A DNA stretch of 64,000 nucleotides from Anastrepha obliqua (Eukaryota; Arthropoda; Insecta; Diptera; Tephritidae). Location of the stretch: positions 8,246,001 to 8,310,000 of the forward strand of contig NC_072896.1 in NCBI RefSeq assembly GCF_027943255.1. The letters run 5' to 3'. Each line of letters starts with the position of its first letter. Position 1 is the stretch's first letter. The translations under genes and the position numbers were made by a program. Under the pieces are notes generated by a model, which was given only the letters and a program-made list of their open reading frames with translations, ran no database searches and was not told where the DNA came from. Positions 33,491 through 44,916 of the stretch are shown piece after piece.

Positions 33491-35054
33491 AAATTTTGTT
33501 CTTTATTCCTCTTTCTAGAGCTTATGATTTGCTACGAAAGACCTCTTCACACGTGTGTGGCATAAACACAATTGACTCTCCATAGACACCCTTTTTAATA
33601 GCTTCCCTCTCTAAATAAATCAGTTATTAGCTTAGGGAAATCTCTATATTTGTGCATTCGAACTTTTCTTCTCAAAGGCTCTTAATGATTCCCAATGGAG
33701 TTCTGGTAAGACCTGCATGAAGGGCAGCCTAGCACTGTAAATATATTTTCTTTTATTCACTTTTTTCTTGGCCGCAGCTCCTACTCAAAACGGCAGATAT
33801 TTGTAATGAGAACCTTTTTCATGGTAAAATTACACCAGCATTTGCCATTACCTGCCGAGAGGCGGCCGCTATTAAAAAGAATCTTTCTGTCATTTGATGT
33901 TTCATAACTTCAGTCGGTGCCAAACTCGAGGCAACCGAATGATAGTCACACAAGCACATTCGGCTATGGCGGCTGATGGATTATAACACTTTTTGTAGAA
34001 ACATTCTCATATGCCTTGGTACTGAAGAATGATGGAATAGAAGATTGCGCCTATTAGAAAGGAGTGTGTCGTCTCTAGTTGCGAGATCGAAGTGAGAAAA
34101 TGCGAGCAAGAAAGGAAATAAAAGAAATTTCACAAAGAACATACGAATAAATTGCACAAGTGCGACGTCACATTTACAGTGATCCTATCAAATTCATTGA
34201 CAGCGGAAAAGCGGTACGAGTTGGGCGCCACTTTGTATTCTGTACAACGTGCATTACCACTATTCCATACGAGCATTAATTTGTGTAATGGACTCAATGC
34301 CACGCTATTACATAGCACAGTAGTTCACTCTTCATTTGGCCTTCATATTATAAGTTCCATGCTGCTAGAATTGAACGAATCGAGAAAGTATTCGCAATCT
34401 TCTATCATTCTTGATCACCATTGATGTTGTGAACAACATAATAAAATTTCAGACGATTCGGTTGAATTGTTTTTTTTTTTTTTTTTGACAACAGCAGGCC
34501 CAAAAAAGTAGTTTTGAGATGATTGAGTTTAAAGTTTTGAGAGTGGATATTTTTCATTGATGTCGCCGCGTGACATTCCGACTCTACCTGCTTAAACGGC
34601 TGTAAAATTGAAAATACTGGGAATATACTTCTAAAAATTTGGCCGTATATTCTTAGCCTGTACTTTCGAAATATCAACAAAAGAAATCGATTTTTTGCAA
34701 ATTCTAGACAACCAGGACCCAATAAAGTATTTGGCAGCACCGATCTGTATTTATTGTAAATTTCTCTTCCTTCTTCTCTTTTCCCTGACGCTATCAAACA
34801 AAGTGGTTCGTTCTACGAAAAGAAATAATACAGACAATCGTTAGGCGTCGCATAACCTAAACTAAAAAAAAACACCAATAAAAAATGCGGAGAAATAGTG
34901 GATTTTCGCCAAAAACTAGCGGTGTTTCCAATTACATGACCGACTCTATGACCAAAATAATTTTTAATAATAAAAAAATGGTGCTTATTATTACAAACCT
35001 CGGCTGGTGATAAAAGGTGGGACTACATTAGTTAGTTGGTCATAGCTGTACTTA
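33491..35054. other. non-coding stretch with poly-T and possible MITE relic
   Basis: Mostly unique. An uninterrupted T run lies at about 34470-34487. At 34500-34720 the order GTAGTTTTGAGATGATT, GAGTTTAAAGTTTTGAGAG and GATTTTTTGCAAATTCTAGAC loosely resembles the right half of the 1.9-2.7 kb MITE, but no matching ends were found. No gene. Confidence 0.4.
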
Positions 35055-36354
35055 TAACGGGTGATTTTTTGGCTATTATCTTTTTAAACAGTTGGTTTAA
35101 ACAGCTGACGCATGTTTCGTGTTTTGCTTCACTGTCAAACAGCTTCAGTTTGGTCTATAATTTAACCACGAATCGTCATACAAACGAACAACGCTTGTAA
35201 ATCATTGAATTTTATTATAAAAATGCGTGTTCTGTTAAGAAAGTTTATCGCGCGCTTCTTCCATTTTATAGTCAGTTTAATCGACCGACTGAAGCGGGCG
35301 GCTATACGAGCTATTGTGACTAAATTTAGAACCAAATTTACATTATTGGACATCAAACCACCAACACGCTTACGTAGAGTGCGAACTAAAGAAAATATCG
35401 CAGCTATATCGGCCAGTGTTAATGATGGCCATCAATTATCGATTCGTCGCCGTTCGCAGCAATTGGGCCTCTGTTACTCAACAACGTGGAAAAGCTTGCG
35501 AAAGGATTTAGGTGTGAAGCCTTTCAAAATACAGCTGGTGCAAGAATTGAAGCCGAACGACCTACCGCAACGCAGAATTTTTGGTGAATGGGCTCTTGGA
35601 AAGTTGGCCGAAGATTCACTTTTTTATCGAAAAATTGTGTTCAGCGACGAAGCTCATTTTTGGATCAATGGGTACGTAAATAAGCAGAATTGTCGATTTT
35701 GGAGTGAAGATCAGCCAGAAGAATTGCAAGAGCTACCAATGCATCCAGAAAAGGGCACAGTTTGGTGCGGTTTATGGGCTGGAGGTATCATTGGGCCGTA
35801 CTTCTTCAAAGATGCAGCGAATCGTAACGTAATTGTGAATGGTGAGCACTACCGTGAAATGATATCCAACTTTTGTTTGCCCAAAATGTAAGAGCTTGAC
35901 TTGCATGACATGTCGTTTCAGCAAGACAGCGCCACATGCCACACAGCACGCGTAACAATGGACTTGTTGAGAGGCGAGTTCGGTGAACATTTTATTTCAC
36001 GTTCGGGACCTGTCAATTGGCCACCCAGATCGTGCGATATAACGCCTTTAGATTATTTTTTGTGGGAACATGTTAAGGCTCAAGTCTATTCAGACATGCC
36101 AGCTTCAATTAACGCATCGGAAGATAACATTAAAGCATTTATATGTGCGATACCGGCCGAAACATTGAAAAAAGTATGCCAAAATTGGACTAAGCGGATG
36201 GACCATTTGAAGCGCAGTCGCGGTCAACATTTGCATGAAATAATCTTCAAACATTAAATTATATGGACTGAACTATCGATTTAAATAAAAATTTCATGCA
36301 TCTTCATTTCTGAATTTGACGTGTGTTTTTTTGCTCTTAAAAAGTCACCCTTTA
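35055..36354 (+). mobile_element. near-complete DD41D (rosa-type) mariner-superfamily transposon, TA-flanked
   Basis: TA duplications at 35055-35056 and 36353-36354 bound a 1296-bp element. Its ends start ACGGGTGATTTTTT and, in reverse complement, AAGGGTGACTTTTT. The transposase spans most of the interior. Full size and paired ends make this a complete but inactive copy. Its closest relative in the window is the shorter copy at 57660-58578, which shares the 5' UTR and both transposase ends almost word for word. Confidence 0.9.
35183..36257 (+). pseudogene. DD41D transposase with two nonsense codons and one frameshift
   Basis: The DDE-type transposase would cut and paste the element at TA sites. 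N-terminal helix-turn-helix sequence includes N-E-Q-R-L, and after the shift A-A-I-R-A-I-V-T-K-F-R and R-R-R-S-Q-Q-L-G. The linker region is followed by catalytic D1 in F-S-D-E-A-H-F-W (codon 35646), D2 in Q-Q-D-S-A-T-C-H-T-A (codon 35925) and D3 in I-T-P-L-D-Y-F-L-W (codon 36051), with 41 residues between D2 and D3. Lesions are TAA at 35198-35200, four extra bases near 35297 relative to the 58-kb copy, and TAA at 35889-35891 where that copy has CAA. No ATG starts the frame in either copy. The rosa assignment rests on the DD41D spacing. Confidence 0.9.
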
Positions 36355-37149
36355 CATGAAGAGAAATATTTTTGTCAATTATTAAATTTCTTTTTTAAGC
36401 ATCGCGCAGTTTTGAATTATTTTCAGGAATTAACTTAGACTTAGACTTAATTATTTATAGAATTTTTTTTTAATTCACCGTAGACAAAATTTCGCTTCTA
36501 AGGGTAAAGCGCATGGCTTTTGTTTATTTGAGTAGATTCAACAGGAGATGGTGAAAAATCAAAACCAAAAAAAATCAAAAATTAGAAATAGAAAAAGGCT
36601 CAAATACATGGATATGCACAATTTAACATTTTCATAGGTATATTCGTGTATTCATTAGACTATTCCTTACACTTTTAATACGTTAGGTTTTAAAAATCTT
36701 AAAATTGGCAAAATAGGGTATTTCTTCGCAGAATTCTGCTTTTTCAATTTATATTATATATGAGATTTTTTAAATAGGTATGAAGACCTTTGATAAATTA
36801 ATTCTCTGTTTACCACAAACAATTTTCTCACAATATATTAGACAAAGTTTAAAAAGCGAATGTAGACTTGTCAACACACGTGTGCTCACTTGCACGAAGC
36901 GTACATACTCGTATGTATGTATGTATATGCATATGTAATAAATATGTATGTCGGCTTATCACAATTAGAAAACTCTTTTGTTTTAATTTTCACAAATATT
37001 TTGTTTATGGAATTTTACATTTTTTTTGCACAATTAATTCATTATATCTCATACAAAAATTATCAATTTCTTCATAGCATCCGCAGCATGCAAACTCATT
37101 CACACCGCATCCCCGATAACTGATATTCATTTCAATATTTTCCACTTCT
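36355..37149. other. non-coding stretch, no gene recognised
   Basis: AT-rich, with a (GTAT)n-like run near 36912-36930. No domain in the open frames. Confidence 0.5.
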
Positions 37150-37960
37150 AACACAGCACTACACCAACTCAAAAACATAATAAACCAAAAGTTTCGCGAA
37201 AAAATCGAATTTCCTTCACTTCTCGTTCACTACATGACGCCGCACAGAACTCTTAATCGTAGAAAATAAACGTTCAACACGTTCAACGTGCGCGCAACGA
37301 CTACCCAAAAACACATACGAAGAACTTCAACAACAAACACTGACTGCCGCGCACATAACTTTTACAACCAGACGAACGACGAACTACCAAAGCCAATGTA
37401 CGCACCAAGAAGATAGGCAGCCAGCCAGCCAACCATCAAACAACGAACAATACAAACTTCACCAACTATGGGGGGTGGTGGTTGGTGGGTTAGTTGCGAC
37501 AGTGCCCGGAGTGGTATATTCGTGGTACTTCAGTAATAAATACAACCCGAGCATGTTGATGTTGGAGTTGAAAATGAAGCACTGTCGAATGTTGTCAAAG
37601 TTGCGTTGCAACCATTGAGCAGGAGTTGCTGAGAGCACTGCACTTTATTTACGAGAGCGCGTGAGTGTAAAAGTGAATAGTTTGTATTCGGTTATTTGTT
37701 TATTGTTTCATTGTTTGGTGTGTACGGCATTTGTGTGTTGGTGCGGCGGTATGAATAAAAGAATCAAAACAGAAACTGACAGCCGGCTGCCGGAAAAACC
37801 GGTTCGCTAATACAACAGAATTGGTTGTGGCAGAAGAGCAGCAAAGAAAGAACAGCAGACTTGTGTGAGCACTGTGAGCGTTGGGTGGTGGTTGTGGATG
37901 GATACAGGCAGGCGTAGGCGGTGGAGAGCTTTGTTTTCACATGGAGTGTTGTAGCATGTT
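37150..37960. promoter_or_regulatory. CpG-richer, repeat-poor island; weak candidate host promoter or 5' UTR
   Basis: This is the most GC- and CpG-rich unique stretch in the window (for example ACGTTCAACGTGCGCGCAAC near 37280). Read on the minus strand, a GCAGTCAGTGTTTG initiator-like word (about 37340) is followed by UTR-like AC/GT-mixed sequence. On the plus strand, GAGCGCGTGAGT near 37656 could be a splice donor. No coding exon was identified on either strand, and composition alone is weak evidence, so orientation is left open. Confidence 0.2.
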
Positions 37961-38289
37961 CGATGTTGGAATAGACGCAAAGGAAAAAGTTAGTGTAGTA
38001 AATATAAATTCATATAAATAATATTACAACTTATGTGGGTTTTTGCAGGGAATTTTTACGCGCTCTCAAAAATTTAAATGAATACGGAAAATGTTAAAAT
38101 CAATTTGTGCGAATAAGTTAATAATTTATATTATAAGACCGCAATATACTTATATATATATATACATAAATCTCAAGAGATAAGAGACAATGCTGCCAGT
38201 GATTTAGTGAAACCGAATTTTAAAAAATATGAATTTTATTCAAATAAGAAATAAAAGCGAATAATACTAAAGATCGGAAAAAGTATAAA

Positions 38290-40800
38290 TTCGCTTAGGG
38301 CAGCGTCGCCATGCTATTTTTTAATTCAATTGAGTCGAATTCATTTCCGTTTGGAGTTGATTAATGTAATTTTAATAATATTTCCATTTTATGTTTTTAT
38401 GGGAAATTATAGTCATGAAAAATGGTTGCCAATAGGCAGGGGTTTTTGCGTGCCTTTCTTAATAAAATAAAATCGTGCCTTTTGTTTGCTTAAATCCCTG
38501 CTATTTTTACGTTTACATTATAAAAAAATCACTTTTCTAAATGGCCACCCACTTTAACCAAAGACTTACTTTGTAGAGTGAAAAAATTCTAAGAAGTGAG
38601 CAATGGTTTTTTTTCAAAATCGCAAGAATCTCGATCAAGAGGTGTAATCTGCCAATTATTACAGTGTTCTCTCGTTTAAGCGAACACTGAAGAGACTGAA
38701 AAATTTGTCCGCTTATGGGAGGTGTCAGCTTATAAGAAAAGTTAATAAAAAAGTGCGTGTAGCGTAGTACACATAACAGAAGTGAAAATTTCAAGGCAGA
38801 CAAAGAAAGAGCGAGAGACCCGAGAGAGAGTGAGAGAGAGAAAGAATATATATCTAAGTAAATTCACTACATTTGCCGAGAATACAAATAGACAAAATTT
38901 ACAAAAAACGGAGAAGGGTCGACCGGTGTAGGTAAACGCCGGACACAAGTCGTGGCAACGACGCGCACTACTCCGATTGTTTATCACCCGCACAAACGTA
39001 GCGATTCCAGGATCGCAGCAAGGACACAAATTACCGCAAGGCAATACCAATAAATCCGACGCCGGAATAGATAGCACTTTATGGTACGCACCAGTACTAG
39101 CCAGGAAACGGAAATAAGCGCTGAAAAATAGGCACCAAACAAACGCCAAAAAAATTTAGACCAAAAAACGCCTCAAACAGTAGGCACCAAGGAGATATAA
39201 CGCCAAAAAGTAGGCACCAAAAATATATTGCCTACAAGTTTGCACCAACAAACAAGCGCCAAAAAGAGGGCAGTGTTATTTCTCACTAGAAATTAGCAAC
39301 CACGAAGAAAAACTCAGGAAAAATAGCCTAAAGATCTAAGATATACATAAGGTATAGGTCTCTCTTTCCTTTTCCTCTACGTTATATCTTTTTTCTCTTT
39401 CGCTGAGCGAAAATGACCAAAACGTTGCATGGCCTTGATATTTTACTCTCTATTCTAGCTCGTCCATCGTCGCCTAAGAAGTTTCTCTTCAAAAATTTAA
39501 TAATTTGTTGGTTGGAGGGTTGTCCGCTCATGAAAAAACATTTTTAAGGATTTGTGATATGTACTGAAAAACTGTCTGGTTAAGGGAGGTATCCGCTAAG
39601 AAAGAGTACACTGTATGTAGGTGTGGTTATAACTCAAAATAAAAGCCAATGCTATTTATTTGTTTCAGTAATTAAATTATTTCGAGCAGCGTTGCCATCT
39701 GGTCAAATTAATTTAAAAATATTAAGTGGATAAAAAATTATAGAATAGCACCTGTTTGAAATAAAAGCTTGCAAGGGGCTCAGGGCTCAAATTTCAAAAT
39801 ATTTGTGGTCGGTGTTGCCACATTATTTGTTTTCTTTTTAGAAAAATAACTTTTTCAATATTCTGCATTTTTTCACTTTACGCTACTATGTGTGCTTTGA
39901 TCATGGTTGCCATATGTGCAATGGAATTAGAAAATATTGAAAAATTGGCAATAAAATTAAAACTGAAAGCCCAACCACAGTTTCTTACGATTAAAGTATG
40001 TAAAATAAAACAATAAATTTAAAAATATTTTGAACAAAATATTAAATTTATTTGTCTTTCGATTTATCTTTATCGAGTAGGGTTGCTATCATGCCATTAT
40101 AACTTAACTTTAAATAAGTAAACTTTGGAAAAATATTAATATTAATAATTGAAGTCTGTATTAAAGGCATTGAAGAATACTTGAATTTGAAGTGGCTCCC
40201 GAACAGGGTTACCATATAAAAAGTAACAAATGGATATAGTTTGACGCTGGAATATGACTCTGAGGAAAGTTAAAAAAAAAATTATATTTTTTTTAAAAGA
40301 GAACTAATTATAAATAATTAATCCGCTTATACGAAGAAGCGCTGACCAACAAGACCTTTGGCTAATTTTAAAAAATGTCGCCATTATAATTATTATAATT
40401 TTTTTTTGTATTATTCATTGCCTGTAAGGAAATCAAGTCGTGAATTAGAAGAGGCCGGCATCAATTAAATTTTTAATTTTTGTATATTATTATTATTTTT
40501 TATATTACAATATTGTTTTTATGCTTATCATTTTTTCCCAAATTTTTCCTTTTTTATTATTCTTTGTAAGTAGGATAATCTACCAGAGTATCTTCTAAAA
40601 AACCAGCATTAGGAGTTAAATCAATTAAATTAAATTTTAATTAAATTGAAATTTAAATAAAAATATTTTTTTTTTAATTTTTTAAATTTTTATTACTATT
40701 AAATAATGAAGATGCCACCGCGGGGAAAATATTTCAATAAGGACTTCCAATTGCAGATAAGAGAAATATAATTAATTTAACCATATACAGTGTTGCCACA
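38290..40800. repeat. scattered GTTGCCA-type motif (TGGCAACACTG-like in reverse complement)
   Basis: The words GCAGCGTCGCCAT (38298), GGTTGCCAA (38424), GCAGCGTTGCCATC (39689), GTGTTGCCACA (39813), GGTTGCCATATG (39906), GGGTTGCTATCA (40080), GGGTTACCATAT (40206) and CAGTGTTGCCACA (40791) lie along this region in AT-rich DNA. It may be a decayed array or reuse of a fly core-promoter-like motif. No gene lies among them. Confidence 0.4.
38660..39615. mobile_element. pogo-like non-autonomous transposon, 952 bp, TA-flanked
   Basis: TA at 38660-38661 and 39614-39615 flanks ends that read CAGTGTTCTCTCGTTTAAGC and, in reverse complement, CAGTGTACTCTTTCTTAGC. The CAGTG start, a CTCT...TTAAGCG body and a TA target fit the pogo/Tigger group. 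Near each end, in the same orientation, lies a copy of GTCCGCTTATGGGAGGTGTC-like sequence (about 38709 and 39575). The interior has a C(T/A)-rich tract and several GCACCAA/CGCCAAAAAGTAGGC words. A cysteine-rich open frame on the minus strand (39149-38742) has no known domain. No transposase is present. Confidence 0.75.
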
Positions 40801-41112
40801 CATTCACGAAATTTTAAATTACTTAAGCAAAAATATGAATAGGTAGAATGAAAAACAAAATTTAAAATTTTGAAATAAATATTTCCATTAAAAAACTTTG
40901 AATGTCACCACTTTGATTTTACGTTATATGTTAAGGTGAGTTTACATGCATATTTAAATAGTAAAGCATAGTACTAAGTTCGCGTTTCACCTGAAATGGC
41001 TGCCGAAATTCATACAAATTACATTGCCGTGGCATATGCGTGAAATTTCGTAAATCACCGCACAGTAGTACTCAGTTTATGCCGGGAAAACACCGCGCAA
41101 CATGGCAGCAGC

Positions 41113-41428
41113 ATGTTGCTAGCAACATTTTTTCACATCATCATCACGCACATGTCATATAAAATTTGGGAAAAACTGACAGTTCGTCTGCAAGTGAAGT
41201 GCCTGAGATCGCATGCTCCGAAGATATGGAATTTTTAAGCGAAATGTCTTCTCAAAGAGTGTATGTGAAGCTTCTTTATTTTTTTTTAGTCAATATACTT
41301 ATATATGTATATATGTGTATTAATTTGTTTAAAAATGCTTTTCTTACAAAAATTTGCCAATTGCTTCTGGGGCAATGCTCATAAACTTTACGTTTGTTTT
41401 CATTGAAACTCAATGTTGCTAGCAACAT
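41113..41428. repeat. two perfect ATGTTGCTAGCAACAT palindromes exactly 300 bp apart
   Basis: The 16-bp palindrome occurs at 41113-41128 and 41413-41428. A degenerate third version, CATGTTGCTGGCGACAT, follows near 41447. The second and third are each followed by TTCACGG. The surrounding sequence is otherwise not duplicated. Confidence 0.85.
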
Positions 41429-42171
41429 TTCACGGTAAACCAAATGCATGTTGCTGGCGACATTTCACGGCTGTGAAGTTATTAGGCTTTTTAGTTCGCG
41501 TTTAAGTGTCAAAACTAAGCCCAATGAGTGGAACCAGACGGGATCAATAATCTCATAAAAGAAATCAATGAAATATTTATTAATTAATTTCTGATCACTT
41601 ATTTACACTTTTATACAAACTTTTTTTTGTCAAAGCAAAAGCAACAATACCTCCAGTATCCGCTACTAAACAAAATTAAAACCTATGTATCAAATCATTA
41701 GTCAGTGAAAAAAAGCATTTGAGGAATATTTCAATAATTTTGCTTACCAACTTTCGATCTCACTACTTGAATGTTTTCCTAAAACCTCTACACTGGCTCA
41801 TCTGCCATTGCCATGCCTTAGATGGCACCCTTCAGCGCTCCAAAGCACCGCATTACTATAAAATACGCATATCGCATATTTGAAGCACCCTTGAATTCCC
41901 AATAAGAATTCTCAAGTGCTGAGAATTCCTTGCAGCTCTCCAATAGCAGCCAACAAAGGCAAAGCAACATTTTTGCAAGCTAAAGTAGTAAAGAAGAGCG
42001 CAGCCAGCCACATATCAGCAACGCCAACACCAACACCGATCGATGTTGCAACGACGCGACGTCAGCTGCTCAAGTGGCATTGCATTGCGTATACGGTTAT
42101 TTACTGCTCTCGAGGGAGTGGCATCACAAGCCGTATAGGAATTTTACGCACTTTCCTCCAGTGAAGTGTTC

Positions 42172-42202
42172 TGCAGCAGCAACAGCAACAACAATAACAA
42201 CT
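42172..42202. repeat. CAG/CAA (opa-like) trinucleotide run
   Basis: TGCAGCAGCAACAGCAACAA and onward, a short mixed CAG/CAA run. It has no supported reading frame. A similar run lies near 57080-57110. Confidence 0.85.
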
Positions 42203-44174
42203 TGGACACAACAACATCATTATTAGCATTAACCATTGCAGACGACGCATTTTGATGCAATTTTTCAACGCCGGCAAGGATTTTCCATATACGTGTGGGA
42301 AGGCAGTGTTGCAAATATGAACATAGAGTTTTTTCATGTTTTTCACTCTATGGACATATGTATGTATGTGTTTATGTTTGTGTGTTATATCTGTTTGTAG
42401 GCTCCATTATAGACGCTTTTTATCCGTCACATTTCGGAGTCTTTGCTCGCACACTGACTTGCCTGCCTGCCTATCGGCCTGCTGTTTGCTTGATGTTTGA
42501 GGTTTAAAAATAGCCACGCATTTGATGTACGCGCACAAGTGGAAGCGTTAAGTTAGTGTTCTCTTCCTATTTTCCGCATCTTTGCATGGAAAAAGATGCA
42601 TAGACAGCCGGCCGGGGCGCGATGGTTGGACCAGCAAATAGACGAGCAGTTGTGTGCGTCTGCTGAGGTGAGACAGAGGTTAATTTGCAACTACTTAGAG
42701 TAGACGCAGTGATGTTTGCGGAAATGTTTGGAAAATTAATTAGATTGTAGTAGAGGGAAAATACTATATCTAATTGGAAGAGACGTATACATGCAGATGT
42801 GAGGGTAAAATTAGATTAGAAAAGTAAAAGATGAAATATGGGATTTTTGACAAATTCATAAAAGCAGGATGAGTTTTTCAATTAGTGCGATGGCGACACA
42901 AACATGAAGCAGACGAAAAAAAAGCTTATTCAATAAAAAAAAAAAAATAAATGCAACAGATTTTCTCTCTTTCTGTTGCAACACTTTCCCACTCGCAAAC
43001 TCCCATTTGCTGCATTGAACTAACAAAAGGAGGCCAACTAATGCCAATCAACTTTTTGCTGTGGCTAAACCATTTCTCACTTATACGGCAATTAAAATGC
43101 AATTAATAATAATTTACTAATAAAAATAATCATAGCATAAAGAAATACAAATTTAAGCATTCATTGTATTTCCATACAAACTTTTGAAAAAAAAAAACAG
43201 GAAATTGTAAAAATAGCAAAAGCGAAATTGTTTAATCATCGCCTTTAATTTCCACTAAATACACACATCCACTTGGTCATATGAAAGCCCAGTCCAACAA
43301 GCAGTCCGCTCAGCTGGTCAACTCAATATGTAGGTATGTATGTGTGGTACTCCGTACGGTGGTCAGTCACTCACTTGGCCGTAATAATGAATTGCTCCTC
43401 AATTGGCCGGGCCGCCAAACAAGCCATGTAATCCGCTTAGGCGCAGAACGCGCGGCCTTTAGAAACACTCGATACGGCGAGAGCAGCGCACGTCGTGACT
43501 TCGAATGGAGTCATTCGTACACGTAATTAATGCGATCACTTAGCTGGACAAATGAAGCTAATAAGTGCGCAAGTGAGCTCTGTTTAGTATGCTGCTGAAG
43601 TGTGTGTGCCTGTTTGTGCATTGCCATAATTGGGCAGCGCTTCGAACATTCTTAAACTGCGTTTCAGGCCCAACTAGTTTGGCTTTGCAGAAAAGCCATC
43701 ATCTAATGAGAAGCAGCCAATGCACTTTCATACGTTACGCCCTATGAGGAAAAAGTTGTGTAATTCCTTGAAAGAAGTAAAACAAACAAGGTTGCTTTGA
43801 AGTACTATTAAAACACTTAATTTTCAATGAATTTAAGGCTCTGAGAACTAAAATGTTTGTTCGAACTTGTCCTATCAAAAATTGACGATAATTTTTCCTG
43901 AATTTTGAACTAGCGGCTGCCCACAAAAATGTACTCATTGTACACATCCATAAGTAAAAGCACTCTCAGCGGGTCGTCAAAAATGCTCAAAGCTGAGATC
44001 ACCTGATTATATTACTTGGTTGCATAAAAAATGATTAAATTTCATGGAAAATCGTATCAAAAAGTTTAAAAAATGTCGTACGAATTAAGATATTTCTCAA
44101 CAAAAGAGCTAAAAAATACATTAAAAATATTTGTTATTGCAAATTTCCAACGTTAAAGATATTAATTTGTGCTT

Positions 44175-44916
44175 TTTGGAGTGAAATTTCTTAGGCGACG
44201 ATGGACGAGCGAGAATGGGGAGTAAAATTTCAAGGCCATGCAACGTTTTGGGGATTTTCGTTCCGTGAGAGAGAAAAAAGATATAACGTAGAAAAAAAGG
44301 AGAGAGAGAGAGCTATACCTTACATATATCTTAGATAAACTTTAGGCTATTTTTCCTGAGTTTTTCCTAGTGAGAAATAACACTGCCTACTTTTTGGCGC
44401 TTGTTTGTTAGTGCAAACTTGTGTATGTATTTTTGGTTCCTACTTTAACGTTATATTTTCTTGGTGCCTACTGTTTGGGGCGTTTTTTGGTCCCAATTTT
44501 TTGGCGTTTTTTTATGCCTACTTTTTGGCGCTTATTTCCGTTTCTTGTCTAGTGCTTCTGCACTATAAAGTGCTATTCATTCCGGCGTCGGATTTATTGG
44601 TATTGCCTTGCGGTAATTTGTGCCATTGCTGCGGTCTTGGAATCGCTGCGTTTGTGCGGGTGATAAACGCTGTGAGTGGTGCGCGTTGTTGCCACGGTTT
44701 GTGTCCGATGTTTACCTACACCGGTCGACCCTTCTCCGTTTTTTGTAAATTTTGTCTATTTGTATTCTCTGCAAATGTTGTGAATTTATTTAGATACATA
44801 TTCTTTCTTTCTCTCTCTCTCTCTCTCTCTCTCACATTCTCTCTCGGGTCTCTCCCTCCTTCTTTGTCTGCCTTGAAAGTTTCACTTCTGTTATGTGTAC
44901 TACGCTACACCCTTTT
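44175..44916. repeat. inverted copy of the pogo-like element core
   Basis: Aligns in reverse complement to about 38742-39499 throughout. Shared words include CGTCCATCGTCGCC, AACGTTGCATGGCCTTGA (reverse complement here), TACACCGGTCGACCCTTCTC and ACTACGCTACAC. It lacks both terminal regions including the CAGTGT ends, so it is a truncated copy. The plus-strand frame 44405-44929 corresponds to the cysteine-rich frame of the other copy (S-D-L-L-V-L-P-C-G-N-L-C) but with many amino-acid changes, which argues against selection for a protein. It includes a (CT)n run at about 44809-44833. Confidence 0.9.

Larger units (their letters stand above)
40801..44174. other. non-coding stretch with short palindromes and CAG-type repeats
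   Basis: Unique sequence without recognisable coding domains. It includes the ATGTTGCTAGCAACAT palindrome pair, a CAGCAGCAACAGCAACAACAA run, and TG-rich words near 42355-42400. From 43975 to 44170 the sequence is AT-rich and may be another small repeat interrupted by the inverted copy that follows. Confidence 0.5.

Noticed and set aside
34470..34800. Poly-T run with upstream sequence, possible minus-strand retroposed copy with poly(A)
   Set aside because: No coding or RNA source recognised and no target duplication visible; the similarity to the 1.9-2.7 kb MITE is too loose for a call.
38742..39149. Cysteine-rich minus-strand frame in the pogo-like element, also open in the inverted copy
   Set aside because: Not called as a gene: the two copies differ at many amino-acid positions with no sign of constraint, and no domain is known. 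It is kept only as a finding.
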